Origin: Agrococcus sp. SGAir0287
GTDB lineage: Bacteria > Actinomycetota > Actinomycetes > Actinomycetales > Microbacteriaceae
Assembly: GCF_005484985.1 (NCBI RefSeq)
Contig: NZ_CP027942.1
Coordinates: forward strand, 62,001-126,000
DNA length: 64,000 bases
Direction of reading: 5' to 3'
Made by a program: the position numbers and the translations under genes. Under the pieces are notes generated by a model. That model saw nothing but the letters and a program-made list of their open reading frames with translations, did not search any database and had not been told where the DNA came from. Positions 43,554 through 52,301 of the stretch are shown piece after piece (within the stretch, counting starts at the first letter, position 1; every line of letters starts with the position of its first letter).

Positions 43554-44281
43554 GCCAGCACCTCCATCACGTCGGTCGTCTCGATCCTGCGGCCCGTGTA
43601 GAACGGGATCTCGTCGCGCACGTGCATGCGCGCCTCGACGGCGCGCAGGTCGCGCATCATGTCGACGAGCTCGACGAGGTCGTCGGACTCGAGCGGCAGG
43701 ATCCACTCCCAGTCGCCCAGCGCGAACGCGCTCACGGTGTTCGCGATGACACCCGTGTACGCGGCGCCGCGGCGTCCGTGCTCTGCGAGCATGCGCGCGC
43801 GATCCTCGGCGGGCAGCAGGTACCACTCGTACGAGCGGTTGAACGGGTACACGGTGACCCAGGCGCGCGGGTCGACGCCGCGCAGGAATCCGGGCACGTG
43901 GCGCTTGTTGAACTCCGCGTCGCGGTGCACGCCCATCGCGGCCCACGTCTGCTCCGTGCCCGCGAGCTCGGCGGTGCGCCGCAGTCGCCGCACGGCGTGC
44001 TGGATCTCGCCGGCGTCCGGGCCGTGCAGCCACAGCATGAGGTCGGCGTCGCCGCGGAATCCCGTCAGGTCGTAGACGCCGCGCAGCACGACCTCGCCGA
44101 GGTCGGCGGCGGCGTCGACGATCGACTCCTTGCCAGCGGTGCCCGTGGATGCCGTGCGCCGCAGGACGATCCAGGTCGCGAAGCCCTGCGGCTCCTCGAG
44201 GTCGCGTCCGCTGGGGTGCCGGATGATCTCGACGGGTGCCGTGCCGATGGGCACGACGGGTGCCATCTTGTCGTCGCTCAC
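43550..44281 (-). CDS. hemQ: Coproheme decarboxylase
   Basis: The 243-aa protein of the chlorite-dismutase fold converts coproheme to heme b with peroxide, the last step of the coproporphyrin route. Tyr145 lies in VTVYPFNRSYEWY, at the position of the catalytic Tyr in known enzymes, and the proximal-helix His candidate is in EFNKRHVPGFL. I chose GTG 44281, which has AGAGGA upstream; a longer frame to 44317 is less likely. The short Met/Pro N-terminus is normal. HemQ next to HemH defines the pathway type. Confidence 0.93.
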   Translation of the reverse strand: MSDDKMAPVVPIGTAPVEIIRHPSGRDLEEPQGFATWIVLRRTASTGTAGKESIVDAAADLGEVVLRGVYDLTGFRGDADLMLWLHGPDAGEIQHAVRRLRRTAELAGTEQTWAAMGVHRDAEFNKRHVPGFLRGVDPRAWVTVYPFNRSYEWYLLPAEDRARMLAEHGRRGAAYTGVIANTVSAFALGDWEWILPLESDDLVELVDMMRDLRAVEARMHVRDEIPFYTGRRIETTDVMEVLA

Positions 44282-44354
44282 CCATCCATCCTCTCGCGTC
44301 GCACGGCCCGAGGTCACATCGCGGCGAGCCGCTTGCGCGCTCGGTCCGTCGCGC

Positions 44355-44918
44355 TCAGGCCGCCGCGCTCGCGGGTGCTCGCTCGACGCTCGCGTGCTGC
44401 ACGGCGTCGACCATGCCGGAGAGGAAGTGCGCGACGGCGCCGAGCTGCTCGCCGCTCATGCCGTCGACGACGGCGATCATGCGGCGATGCAGCTCGGCCA
44501 TCGTCTCCCGCACCTCGCGGTCGGACTCGGCGGTCGCGACGACGACGGTGGCGCGGCGGTCGGTGGGATGCGGCTGCCTGGCGACGTGGCCGGAGCGCTC
44601 GAGGCGGTCGACGAGCGCGGTCACGGAGGCGGAGGAGATGTCGAGCATGTGCGACAGGTCGCGCTGGCGCACGACCTCGCCGCGCTGCTGCGCGCGCAGC
44701 AGGTGCCGCAGGGCGACCATGTCCGTCTCGTTCATCTGCATCGACGAGCGGGTGCGCGCGCGCATCTCGGTCTCCGCGGCGCGGTAGCGGCGCAGCAGCT
44801 GCAGCACGTCGACGGCCGAGGCCTGGTGCCCCTCGGGATACCAGTAGGCGGCGGGCTCGACGGTGGCGGTGGCGCCGGTGGTCGCGGGCCTCGCGGCATG
44901 CGTGCTCGTGTGCGGCAC
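44355..44918 (-). CDS. MarR-family regulator (heme cluster, minus strand)
   Basis: The 187-aa protein has a MarR winged helix: MNETDMVALRHLLRAQQRGE, QRDLSHMLDISSASVTALVD and RLERSGHVARQPHPTDRRAT. A 35-residue flexible tail precedes it. GTG 44918 has GGAGGG 3 nt upstream; a TTG at 44999 would extend the frame. It is 73 bp upstream of hemQ on the same strand and may be its first cistron. It is divergent from a second MarR gene, and both may respond to heme, porphyrin or oxidative stress, which is inference. Confidence 0.85.
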   Translation of the reverse strand: MPHTSTHAARPATTGATATVEPAAYWYPEGHQASAVDVLQLLRRYRAAETEMRARTRSSMQMNETDMVALRHLLRAQQRGEVVRQRDLSHMLDISSASVTALVDRLERSGHVARQPHPTDRRATVVVATAESDREVRETMAELHRRMIAVVDGMSGEQLGAVAHFLSGMVDAVQHASVERAPASAAA

Positions 44919-45027
44919 GGGCCCTCCGATCCTCGTCGCGGCGTCGACGGGTTCGTCGGCCGCTCGTCGCAGGCTATGCAGCACGAGGTGCGTCGACAAT
45001 CATCCACGCAGATCGCAGGACATGTTG

Positions 45028-45040
45028 CTAGACTGTCTAG
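45028..45040. promoter_or_regulatory. Palindrome between divergent MarR genes
   Basis: CTAGACTGTCTAG has two perfect 6-bp arms around a central T. It lies in the 237-bp gap between the two MarR genes and stands out in GC-rich DNA. It is a candidate MarR operator and may overlap a -10 element for either direction. Confidence 0.55.
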
Positions 45041-45155
45041 TCATCATGCCATCGATCGGACCCCTCGCATCCGCCGCGGCGACGCCCGCGGCCGATCGTG
45101 AACGCCATCGGGGGACGTGGTTCGGTCGTGGCACGACTGCGCAGGGAGCGGTCGC

Positions 45156-45623
45156 ATGACGTCCGTGCGCGAGGTGCCCACGGTCCTCGACGAGACCGTG
45201 CGGCCCGAGACGGACGTGGTGCAGGCGCTCGCGAGGCTGCGCGCCGTCGAGTCGCAGATGATGCGGCGACGGCAGGCGCACCAGGGGCTCGGGGAGTCGG
45301 ACGGCGTCGCGCTGCGGCTCATCGTCGAGCGCGCCGACGAGGATCCGGTCACGCCCACCGAGATCGCCGCGCATCTCGAGCTGACGACCTCGGCCGTCAC
45401 CTCGCTCGTCGACCGACTCGTCAAGGCGGGGCTGATCGAGACGCGTCCGCACGCCACCGACCGGCGCCGCAAGATCGTCGTGCCCACCGAGGCCGCGCTC
45501 GCCGGCGATGCGCTCGAGGATCGCGTGCAGGAGATCGTCGACGAGCTGTCGGTGCGCTCGCGCATCCTCATCGTCGGCTTCCTGGACCGCATCGCCGAGG
45601 CGATGGAGCGCGAGGCGCGCTGA
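45156..45623 (+). CDS. MarR-family regulator (heme cluster, plus strand)
   Basis: The 155-aa protein has LGESDGVALRLIVERADEDP, PTEIAAHLELTTSAVTSLVD and RLVKAGLIETRPHATDRRRK, the MarR HTH and wing. It is clearly a paralogue of the minus-strand MarR protein (same ALVDRL/SLVDRL recognition region and ATDRR wing). AGGGAG is 8 nt before the ATG. Its end converges with hemY, 10 bp away, so read-through could affect that gene. Confidence 0.87.
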   Translation: MTSVREVPTVLDETVRPETDVVQALARLRAVESQMMRRRQAHQGLGESDGVALRLIVERADEDPVTPTEIAAHLELTTSAVTSLVDRLVKAGLIETRPHATDRRRKIVVPTEAALAGDALEDRVQEIVDELSVRSRILIVGFLDRIAEAMEREAR

Positions 45624-45633
45624 GCGCGTCGGC

Positions 45634-47112
45634 TCACGCCTCGGGGTCCGCCTCCTCGCCGTCCGCTTCCTCGCCGTCCGGCTCCTGCGACGCGAACCGC
45701 TCGCGCCGGATGCGCAGCGCCGCGGCGCGAGCGTCGGGCACGACCTGGGCGAGCCCCGTGCCGGCGATCCACGCGCCGACGACCTCGAGCGTCGGGTCGT
45801 CCTCGATCGCGGCGCGCACGCGCTGCTGCATCGCGCGAGCGCCGACGCTCGACGACGGCTGGGCCTGCTCCCAGCGCACGCGATCCGCTGCGATGGGCTC
45901 GGGGACGTCGACGCCGAGGATCGCGGACGCGTCGCGCCGCGCGAGCGCGATCGCCTCGTCGTCCGACAGCGCGGCGGTCGCGGGGGCCTCGCCGGCCCGG
46001 CCGTAGGAGACGCGCAGCACGGATCGGCCGTCCGCCTGCTCGGCGAGCCATGCCCACTTCGCCGTCGCGTGCGTCAGCGCCTTCGCGGCGATCCCGGCGT
46101 CCTCGGCGACGAGCGCTCCCGATCCCTCGGGCGCGCCCTCGAGCGCGGGCAGCACGAGCGTGACGAGCTCGACGGTCGTGGCGGGCGCCGCCTCCACCGC
46201 GATGCCGGCGCCGGCCAGCAGCAGCGCCGCCGGCTCGCCCGGAGTCGCGACGACGAGGGCCGACGCCGTCCACCGCCGCTCGCCAGCCTGCGCCGCCCAC
46301 CCGGTCGCCGTGCGCTCGACGCGGTCGACCGCGACGCCGGTGACGATCGTGGCGCGTCGCTCGACCTCGCCGCGCAGCGCCTCCGGCAGACGGTGCATGC
46401 CGCCGCGGATGCCGCGCACGGCGCTGCCGGGACGGGCGCCGTCGCCGATGCGCAGCGCGACGCCGCCGGAGAGCGAGCCGGCCCGCGTCATCGCCTCGTT
46501 GAGGCCCGGCGCTACGACGGCGACGTCGAGGTCGCGCGCGTTCGACGAGTAGACCCCGCCCGAGATGGGTGCGACGAGACGCTCGAGCACGGCCTTGCCC
46601 ATCCGGCGCTCGACGAGCGGACCGAGCCGCTCGTCCTTGCCGACCTTGAGCACGGGCATGAGGCGGTCGAGGTATGCGCGCAGCGCCCCGCGCCAGCCGA
46701 GCACGGCGATGACGTCCTCGGCGAGCGGCACGGAGGGGATGCCGAGCATGGTGCGCCGCGGCAGCGGCACCGAGCGACCCTGCAGCCGCAGCCATGCGCC
46801 GCCGGGCTCGGGATCGACGAGGTCGTCGCCGAGGCCGAGCTGCTCGGCGAGCTCGGCGACGGCGCCGCCGCGCATCGCGAACGACTCGGCACCCGCGTCG
46901 AGCGCGAGCCCGGCGAGGTCGTGCCGCGCGACGATGCCGCCGACGCGGTCGCGCGCCTCGAGCACGACGACGTCGTAGCCGCGGCGCGACAGGTCGTGGG
47001 CCGCCACGAGCCCCGCGACGCCGGCGCCGATGACGACCACCTCGTGCTGCGGCTGATCGGCGGGCTGGGCCTGCTCCACCTCGACGGCGTCGCCCGCGAC
47101 GTCGTCGGTCAT
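45634..47112 (-). CDS. hemY: Coproporphyrinogen III oxidase (CgoX/HemY type)
   Basis: The 492-aa FAD enzyme oxidises coproporphyrinogen III to coproporphyrin III in the coproporphyrin pathway. The FAD fingerprint EVVVIGAGVAGLVAAHDLSR is at residues 24-43, then RDRVGGIVARHDLAGLALDA, APISGGVYSSNARDLDV, and the C-terminal VVGAWIAGTGLAQVVPDARA. The acidic C-terminal tail (EEADGEEADPEA) is peculiar. ATG 47112 overlaps the hemE stop, so hemE-hemY are one unit. Confidence 0.93.
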   Translation of the reverse strand: MTDDVAGDAVEVEQAQPADQPQHEVVVIGAGVAGLVAAHDLSRRGYDVVVLEARDRVGGIVARHDLAGLALDAGAESFAMRGGAVAELAEQLGLGDDLVDPEPGGAWLRLQGRSVPLPRRTMLGIPSVPLAEDVIAVLGWRGALRAYLDRLMPVLKVGKDERLGPLVERRMGKAVLERLVAPISGGVYSSNARDLDVAVVAPGLNEAMTRAGSLSGGVALRIGDGARPGSAVRGIRGGMHRLPEALRGEVERRATIVTGVAVDRVERTATGWAAQAGERRWTASALVVATPGEPAALLLAGAGIAVEAAPATTVELVTLVLPALEGAPEGSGALVAEDAGIAAKALTHATAKWAWLAEQADGRSVLRVSYGRAGEAPATAALSDDEAIALARRDASAILGVDVPEPIAADRVRWEQAQPSSSVGARAMQQRVRAAIEDDPTLEVVGAWIAGTGLAQVVPDARAAALRIRRERFASQEPDGEEADGEEADPEA

Positions 47113-48206
47113 GCGGCGTGCACGTGCTCGACGATGCGGGTGAGCACCGTGGGGTCGGTCTCGGGCGGCACGCCGTGGCCGAGGTTGAAGACGTGCGCCC
47201 GCGCGGAGGCGCCCTGGCGCAGCACCTCGTCGGCGGCGGCGGCGATCGTCTCCCACGGTGCTCCGAGCAGCGCGGGGTCGAGGTTGCCCTGCACCGTGAC
47301 GTCGCCGCCCATGCGCGCGTGCGCGACGTCGAGGGGCGTGCGCCAGTCGACGCCCATCGCGTCCACGCCCAGCTGCATGGCGCCGTAGAGCTCCATGGCG
47401 CCGACGCCGAAGTGCACGAGCGGCAGCGCGCGACCGTCGGACGCCGTGAGGCCGCGCACGTGGTCGAGGGCGCGCGAGGACGCCGGGGCGACGTGCTGCA
47501 CGTACGCGTCGAGCGGCAGCGAGCCGGCCCACGAGTCGAAGAGCTGCGCGGCGGATGCGCCCGCATCCACCTGCGCGCGCACGAAGCGCCCCGTGACGTC
47601 GGCGCACCAGTCGGTGAGGCGCGCCCACGCGACGGGGTGCGCGCGCATGAGCGTGCGGGCGGCGAGGTGGTCCTTCGACGGGCGACCGGCCACGAGGTAC
47701 GCGGCGAGCGTGAAGGGGGCGCCGGCGAACCCGATGAGCGGCGTCGTGCCGTCGCCGATGCCGGCGAGGCCCGCGACGGTGCGGCGCACGCCCTCGCGGA
47801 TGGGCTCGAGCGCCGCGTCGAGCACGGCGGGGTCGGTGGCGACGAGGCGGTCGACCGCCTCGGGCGTCGCGACCGGCGTGCCGATGACTGGGCCGACGCC
47901 GGGCTCGATCCGCACGTCGACGCCGGCGAGCAGCAGCGGCACCATGATGTCCGAGAAGAAGATCGCGGCGTCGACGCCGTGGCGGCGCACGGGCTGCAGC
48001 GTGATCTCGCTCGACAGCGCCGGGTCGAGGCACGAGTCGAGCATGTCGGTGCCGGTGCGCAGCTCGCGGTACTCGGGCAGCGAGCGGCCCGCCTGCCGCA
48101 TGAACCACACGGGCGTCACCTCGGGTCGGTCGCCGCGGTATGCGCGGACGAGCCGCGACTCGGCGGTCGTCGAGTGGAGCGGATGGTCCTGCGGCAGCGT
48201 CGTCAT
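47109..48206 (-). CDS. hemE: Uroporphyrinogen decarboxylase
   Basis: The 365-aa enzyme removes four carboxyls to form coproporphyrinogen III. The signatures PVWFMRQAGRSLPEYRELR and IGFAGAPFTLAAYLVAG are intact, as are AAQLFDSWAGSL and QGNLDPALLGAPW. It is the first gene of hemE-hemY, with GGAGG about 10 nt before the ATG. The Asp23-type genes lie 130 bp upstream on the same strand. Confidence 0.96.
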   Translation of the reverse strand: MTTLPQDHPLHSTTAESRLVRAYRGDRPEVTPVWFMRQAGRSLPEYRELRTGTDMLDSCLDPALSSEITLQPVRRHGVDAAIFFSDIMVPLLLAGVDVRIEPGVGPVIGTPVATPEAVDRLVATDPAVLDAALEPIREGVRRTVAGLAGIGDGTTPLIGFAGAPFTLAAYLVAGRPSKDHLAARTLMRAHPVAWARLTDWCADVTGRFVRAQVDAGASAAQLFDSWAGSLPLDAYVQHVAPASSRALDHVRGLTASDGRALPLVHFGVGAMELYGAMQLGVDAMGVDWRTPLDVAHARMGGDVTVQGNLDPALLGAPWETIAAAADEVLRQGASARAHVFNLGHGVPPETDPTVLTRIVEHVHAA

Positions 48207-48336
48207 CGTGCGTCCATCCTCCCACCCGGCCGTGCGCGCGGCAGTGGGTGACGATCGCCGAGGGATGGGGCGCCCACCGAGGGATGCGGCGATCGCCGCG
48301 GCGGACCTCCCTCGTCGGGTGGCCCGCCGCAGCGGA

Positions 48337-48636
48337 TCAGTCGCGCTCGATGCGGCGCACCTGCACCGTGAGCCGAGCCTCGGCCCAGTCCTCCGGCAGC
48401 GCCTCGCGCACCGCGGCAGCGGCGGCGCGCGTCACGGCGCGCACGTCCTCCGACTGGTGCACGCCGATCGCGACGCGCACCGCCTTCGGCATCGGCGTGA
48501 CGTGCGCGAGCACCTGCCGTCGGCCGGCCTCGGCGATCTGCGCGACCGCTGGTGCGGCCACGTAGCGGTGCGCGACGCCGCGCACGTGCAGCAGGGATGC
48601 GTCGACGAGCCTCGCGACGTCGGTCGGATCGGTCAT
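48337..48636 (-). CDS. Short Asp23/Gls24-like protein
   Basis: The 99-aa protein carries an Asp23-like core (PMPKAVRVAIGVHQSEDVRA then VTRAAAAAVREALPE and LTVQVRRI). Such proteins are membrane-associated envelope-stress factors of unclear mechanism. It is coupled by ATGA to the larger Asp23 protein encoded upstream. It is the last gene of the long envelope-stress run before hemE. Confidence 0.65.
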   Translation of the reverse strand: MTDPTDVARLVDASLLHVRGVAHRYVAAPAVAQIAEAGRRQVLAHVTPMPKAVRVAIGVHQSEDVRAVTRAAAAAVREALPEDWAEARLTVQVRRIERD

Positions 48637-49451
48637 CGTCCACCCCCTCCCAGCAGCACGTCGTCGACGACGACGTCGATCGCGCCGACCGTCATGGGCG
48701 CGTGCGTGACGAGCGCCTCGTGCACGCCGACGCGCACGGCGTCGGCGACGGTGCGCACGTTCGCGCCGTAGCGCACCCCGATCGTGAGGCGCACGTCGAG
48801 CGCCTCCGGCTGCTCGGTCAGCTGCACGCGTCCCACGAGCGCGCCGTCGACGGCATCCCCCGCGGTGCGTGCGATCTCGCGCAGCGCGCCCTCGGTGATC
48901 GTCGTCGACGTGCGCTCGTCGGGGTCCTCGATCGGCAGGTCGCGTCCAGCGCGCACCTCCGAGCGGATCACGCCCAGCAGACCCTCGAGCCACTGCTCGT
49001 CGGCGTCGCCCGCAGCGCGCTCGTCCTCCTCGGACATCGAGCGCGCCAGGCGCCCCAGCCGGTCCATCGAGTCGAGCAGCGCGCTGGCCTCCGCGTCGTC
49101 CTCGACGCGCGCGACGCGCGGCGTGCGGCCGCGGTCGTGGTACGCCGAGAGCTGGTCGAGCGTCCAGCCGGTCGCGCCGATCGTCTCCTCCTCGGCGATC
49201 TCGTCCGCGTCGGCAGCCGCGTCCTCGCCGGAAACCGTGTCGGCATCGATCTCGGCGGGCCCCTCGGCCTCGGGGGTCGATGCGTCGGCGGCCTGCGCGG
49301 TCGTCGTCGCCTCGTCGGTCGCGGCACCCTCGGGTGCGAGCGCCATGTCGGGCGCCTCGGTGCCGACCGGGTGCTCCGGCGACGGCGAGGCGACCTTCGG
49401 TCCTTCGGGTGCTGCGCGAGCGGCGTCCCTCGCGTCGGGCTCCTCGTGCAT
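48633..49451 (-). CDS. Asp23/Gls24 protein with acidic tail and anti-sigma-like middle domain
   Basis: The 272-aa protein has three parts: an Ala/Glu/Asp-rich N-terminus (1-100); a middle domain with WTLDQLSAYHDRGRTPRVAR and LLDSMDRLGRLARSM, whose layout resembles zinc anti-sigma domains but lacks the His/Cys ligands; and a C-terminal Asp23 domain (STTITEGALREIARTAGDAV, DVRLTIGVRYGANVRTVADA). It directly follows, and overlaps, an ECF sigma gene, so it may be that sigma factor's partner. ATG 49451 has GGAGG 5 nt upstream; GTG 49457 is an alternative start. Confidence 0.75.
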   Translation of the reverse strand: MHEEPDARDAARAAPEGPKVASPSPEHPVGTEAPDMALAPEGAATDEATTTAQAADASTPEAEGPAEIDADTVSGEDAAADADEIAEEETIGATGWTLDQLSAYHDRGRTPRVARVEDDAEASALLDSMDRLGRLARSMSEEDERAAGDADEQWLEGLLGVIRSEVRAGRDLPIEDPDERTSTTITEGALREIARTAGDAVDGALVGRVQLTEQPEALDVRLTIGVRYGANVRTVADAVRVGVHEALVTHAPMTVGAIDVVVDDVLLGGGGR

Positions 49452-49453
49452 GC

Positions 49454-50005
49454 TCACCTCCACTCCTCTATCGTCGCGAGCACGGTGCGTCGTGCTCGCG
49501 TCAGCCTCCCGCGCACGGTCGCGGGTGTCGACCCCACGCGCTCGGCGATCTCCTCGTACGACAGCCCGGCGATCTCGCGCAGGATCCACGCGTCGCGCTG
49601 GTCCTGCGGCAGAGCGTCGACGGCGCGGCCGAGTGCTCGCGTCGCCTCCCGCTGCTCGACCGTCCGATCGGGACCGTCGCGACGGTCCTCGAAGTCCTGG
49701 TCCTCGGCGATGCCCTCGGTCCGGCGCCTGGCGCGCGTGCGGATGACGTCCGTCGCGCGCCGTGCGACGGCGGTCGTCAACCACGAGCGCACCTGCGACG
49801 GGTCGCGCAGCTCGCCGATCCGGCGCCAGGCGGTCACGAGCGCCTCCTGCACCACGTCGTCGGCCTCGAGCGTCGAGCCCAGGTAGCGGGCCGCGAAGCC
49901 GCGCAGGAACGGTGCGTGTCGACGCACGAGCACCGCGAAGGCGCGGTCGTCGCCGTCGGCCGAACGCTGTGCGAGCAGCGCGTCGGTCGCATCCTCGAGT
50001 CGCAT
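49454..50005 (-). CDS. ECF RNA polymerase sigma factor of the envelope-stress run
   Basis: The 183-aa sigma factor has region 2 (AFAVLVRRHAPFLRGFAARY, EADDVVQEALVTAWRRI) and region 4 (LSYEEIAERVGSTPATVRGR). ATG 50005 is chosen because GGAGG lies 5 nt upstream; GTG 50011 is too close to it. The stop overlaps the Asp23-fusion gene. It lacks a neighbouring classical anti-sigma factor, so the following Asp23 fusion is the candidate regulator. It probably controls the surrounding Asp23/CsbD genes. Confidence 0.9.
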   Translation of the reverse strand: MRLEDATDALLAQRSADGDDRAFAVLVRRHAPFLRGFAARYLGSTLEADDVVQEALVTAWRRIGELRDPSQVRSWLTTAVARRATDVIRTRARRRTEGIAEDQDFEDRRDGPDRTVEQREATRALGRAVDALPQDQRDAWILREIAGLSYEEIAERVGSTPATVRGRLTRARRTVLATIEEWR

Positions 50006-50084
50006 CGTCACCTCCTCTCGTCGAACGGTAGCGGCCCCGGATCGGGCCGGGCTGCGACGCCTCGCGGCGCCGCCTCATCCATGC

Positions 50085-50330
50085 TCAGCGTCGGACCTCC
50101 TTCGCGGTCGAGCGAGCCTGCTTCGCGAGCCGCTTCGCGGTCCGCTTCGCATCCCGCTGCAGCTGCGCGACGCGCTTGGCGCGACGCTTGCGGGCCTTCG
50201 GATCGGTCCACAGCCGCTCGAGCTGATGCCGCAGCGACTCGCGCGGCTGCTGGACCGGTCGGGTGGCGCGGGTGCCGAGCACGTAGCCGGCGACGGCCAC
50301 GCCTGCGATGAAGAGCGCCTTCGTGCGCAT
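50085..50330 (-). CDS. Small membrane-anchored basic protein, 81 aa
   Basis: The protein has one N-terminal hydrophobic segment (ALFIAGVAVAGYVLGTRAT) and a long Lys/Arg/Ala helical tail (ARKRRAKRVAQLQRDAKRTA), like YtxH-type general-stress proteins with a single helix and an amphipathic cytosolic tail. No activity is known. It lies 79 bp upstream of the ECF sigma gene. Confidence 0.7.
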   Translation of the reverse strand: MRTKALFIAGVAVAGYVLGTRATRPVQQPRESLRHQLERLWTDPKARKRRAKRVAQLQRDAKRTAKRLAKQARSTAKEVRR

Positions 50331-50364
50331 GGTGATCCTGCCTCTCCTCCTGGGATCGCTGCGA

Positions 50365-50757
50365 TCAGCCGAGCTGGCCGATGAGCTGGACGATGTACGG
50401 GACGACGTCGCCGACCCGGTCGACCGCGGCGTTCGCGGTCACGACGATGGGCCAGACCGACCCGACGAGCGACGAGATCCACGCCGCGACGACGAGCGCC
50501 CACGAGAGCGCCGGGCGACGCGCGATGCCCGCGAGCACGACGCACGCGATGGCGACGAGGAAGCCGACCGCGATCGAGACGCCGATCGCGCCGACCGGCA
50601 CCTGGAAGACGGGGCCGACCGAGGCTGCGGCGCCGACGAGGCCCATGACGGGCCCGAGCACCAGCAGGGCGTTGCCGGCGACGAGCACGGCGCCGACGGC
50701 GGCGGCGATGAGCCGGATCGGGACGCGGCGGCGTCGGGTGCTGGTCGTCCTGGTCAT
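50365..50757 (-). CDS. Four-helix membrane protein, 130 aa
   Basis: No family is recognised. After an Arg-rich start (TRRRRVPIRL), four hydrophobic segments follow (about 14-38, 45-70, 78-92 and 94-116). The C-terminus ends in YIVQLIGQLG. It sits among envelope-stress genes on the same strand, 34 bp upstream of the 81-aa protein, and probably belongs to the same transcript. Confidence 0.65.
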   Translation of the reverse strand: MTRTTSTRRRRVPIRLIAAAVGAVLVAGNALLVLGPVMGLVGAAASVGPVFQVPVGAIGVSIAVGFLVAIACVVLAGIARRPALSWALVVAAWISSLVGSVWPIVVTANAAVDRVGDVVPYIVQLIGQLG

Positions 50758-50887
50758 GACGGTGATCTCCTCGTCTGTCGATGCACGGCGTGCGAGCGCT
50801 GGGGGTGGTGCGGGGATGCGAACGGCCGCGGCCCGGCGCCACGCTGGCGTCGTGCCGCGGCCGTCCCTGCCGACCGCGAGGTCGGTG

Positions 50888-51079
50888 CTACTTCTTGTCG
50901 CCGAAGACGTCCTTCGCGGCGTCCTTGACGTGCTCGCCGGCCTGCTTGGCCTTGGCGGCGGCCTGCTCCTTCTGACCCTCCGCCGCGAGGCGCTCGTTGT
51001 CGGTCGCGTTGCCGATGGCCTCCTTGGCCTTGCCGCCGAGCTCCTCGGCCTTGTTCGAGATCTTGTCTCCGAGTCCCAT
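50888..51079 (-). CDS. CsbD family stress protein (minus-strand copy)
   Basis: The 63-aa, highly charged CsbD protein has [20 protein letters not shown] and the C-terminal [16 protein letters not shown]. CsbD proteins are abundant under general stress, without known activity. AAGGAGG precedes the ATG. A close paralogue is encoded at 53647-53838 on the other strand; about 47 of 63 residues agree. The gene lies 80 bp downstream of the AmaP-like gene. Confidence 0.9.
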   Translation of the reverse strand: MGLGDKISNKAEELGGKAKEAIGNATDNERLAAEGQKEQAAAKAKQAGEHVKDAAKDVFGDKK

Positions 51080-51159
51080 GACTCCTCCTTCTGCGATGTG
51101 GTGGTCGGCGCCGGCGGGTGCCGGCGTCGGTGGGGTGGTCTTCACCGCGCGCCGTCGGG

Positions 51160-51762
51160 CTAGACGGCTCGTGCCGTCTTCGAGACGGATGCGCGGATGC
51201 TGCTGGCGAGGTGGACGACGACGGGCGCGTCGATGCCGATGCGCTCGCGCGTCTCGTGGGCCGCCTGCGTCGCACGGTCCGCGACCTCGTCGAGGCGGGC
51301 GTGGTCGCGCACGTCGACGCTCGCGCGCCACGCGTTCGCGCCGCGGTGCCGCCAGGCGGTCACCTTGACCCCCAGCACGTCGGGGTGGGTGCCGAGGGCG
51401 CGGCGGTACATGTCCTCGACGGCACCGGCCTCGACGACGACGTCGTCCTGGTCGACGGCGTCGCTCGTGCGGCCCTTGCCGCGCGTCGCCGCGTGGACGA
51501 TCGCCCACACGAGCACGATGGCGGCGGCGGCGATGAGCACGACGCCCCAGAGGGCGGCGGGGTCGAGGGAGCCGACCGAGAGGCCGAACTGGGCAGCGAG
51601 CGCGTCCCAGCCGTCGGCGACGGCCTGCGGGGCCGCCTCCCAGGCGGCGACGGTCTGGTCGGCCCAGATCTGCCGGGCCACGAGGACCGCGCCGCCTGCG
51701 AGCCAGACGATGCCGAGCAGCACGAGCACGATGCGGTTCCAGCCGCGGTTGGTGGTGGTCAT
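51160..51762 (-). CDS. AmaP-like alkaline-shock membrane protein
   Basis: The 200-aa protein has an N-terminal helix (RIVLVLLGIVWLAGGAVLVA), a second membrane segment (WGVVLIAAAAIVLVWAIVHA) and a cytosolic domain with a conserved-looking VKVTAWRHRGANAWRASVDV. The arrangement of two helices plus a soluble domain next to Asp23 and DUF2273-like genes matches Asp23 membrane-anchor proteins. Coupled by ATGA to the upstream DUF6286-like gene. Confidence 0.72.
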   Translation of the reverse strand: MTTTNRGWNRIVLVLLGIVWLAGGAVLVARQIWADQTVAAWEAAPQAVADGWDALAAQFGLSVGSLDPAALWGVVLIAAAAIVLVWAIVHAATRGKGRTSDAVDQDDVVVEAGAVEDMYRRALGTHPDVLGVKVTAWRHRGANAWRASVDVRDHARLDEVADRATQAAHETRERIGIDAPVVVHLASSIRASVSKTARAV

Positions 51763-52301
51763 GCCGCACCTGCCTTCACGTCGGCCCGCAGGCTCCTGCG
51801 GGGGCGGAGGGCGTCGACCGTCTGCGCGGCCGCCGCCTGGGCTGCATCCACGTCGGCGTCGAAGCCGGCGTCGGGACGCAGGGTGGTGGATGCCTTGCGG
51901 CGTCCCAGCACGGTGCTCGCGGCGCCCGAGCCGACCCGAGCCGCGCGGGCGGCCGTGCCGGAGATGGCGCTGGCGAGCGTCGAGTCGTCGACGATCACCA
52001 CGACCCCGTCGCGCTCGAGGGCGCGGCGGCTGCGGCGGCCGTGCGACAGGCCCAGGATCAGCCAGACGAGGCCGATGACCATGACGCCCGCACCGGTGGC
52101 GATGCTCGCGGCCCCGGACGACACGAGGAATGCCTGCACGCCCTCGGTCGTGATGCCGGTGGGCAGCATGCCGAGCGGGCCCAGGATCGCCACGAGGGCG
52201 CCGCACACGAGCACGGCAGCCGTGACGATCAGGGCGAGGGAGGACGAGAGCGAGCGCGAGCGGTGCAGCTCGCGGCGCTCGTAGCGTCGCATCCAGCTCA
52301 T
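51759..52301 (-). CDS. DUF6286-like membrane protein
   Basis: The 180-aa protein has a basic start (MRRYERRELHRSR), two membrane helices (SLALIVTAAVLVCGALVAIL and GAGVMVIGLVWLILGLS) and a cytosolic part with GVVVIVDDSTLASAISGTAA, the pattern of DUF6286 proteins found in actinobacterial Asp23 operons. Function is unknown beyond that association. Both ends overlap neighbouring genes. Confidence 0.72.
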   Translation of the reverse strand: MSWMRRYERRELHRSRSLSSSLALIVTAAVLVCGALVAILGPLGMLPTGITTEGVQAFLVSSGAASIATGAGVMVIGLVWLILGLSHGRRSRRALERDGVVVIVDDSTLASAISGTAARAARVGSGAASTVLGRRKASTTLRPDAGFDADVDAAQAAAAQTVDALRPRRSLRADVKAGAA

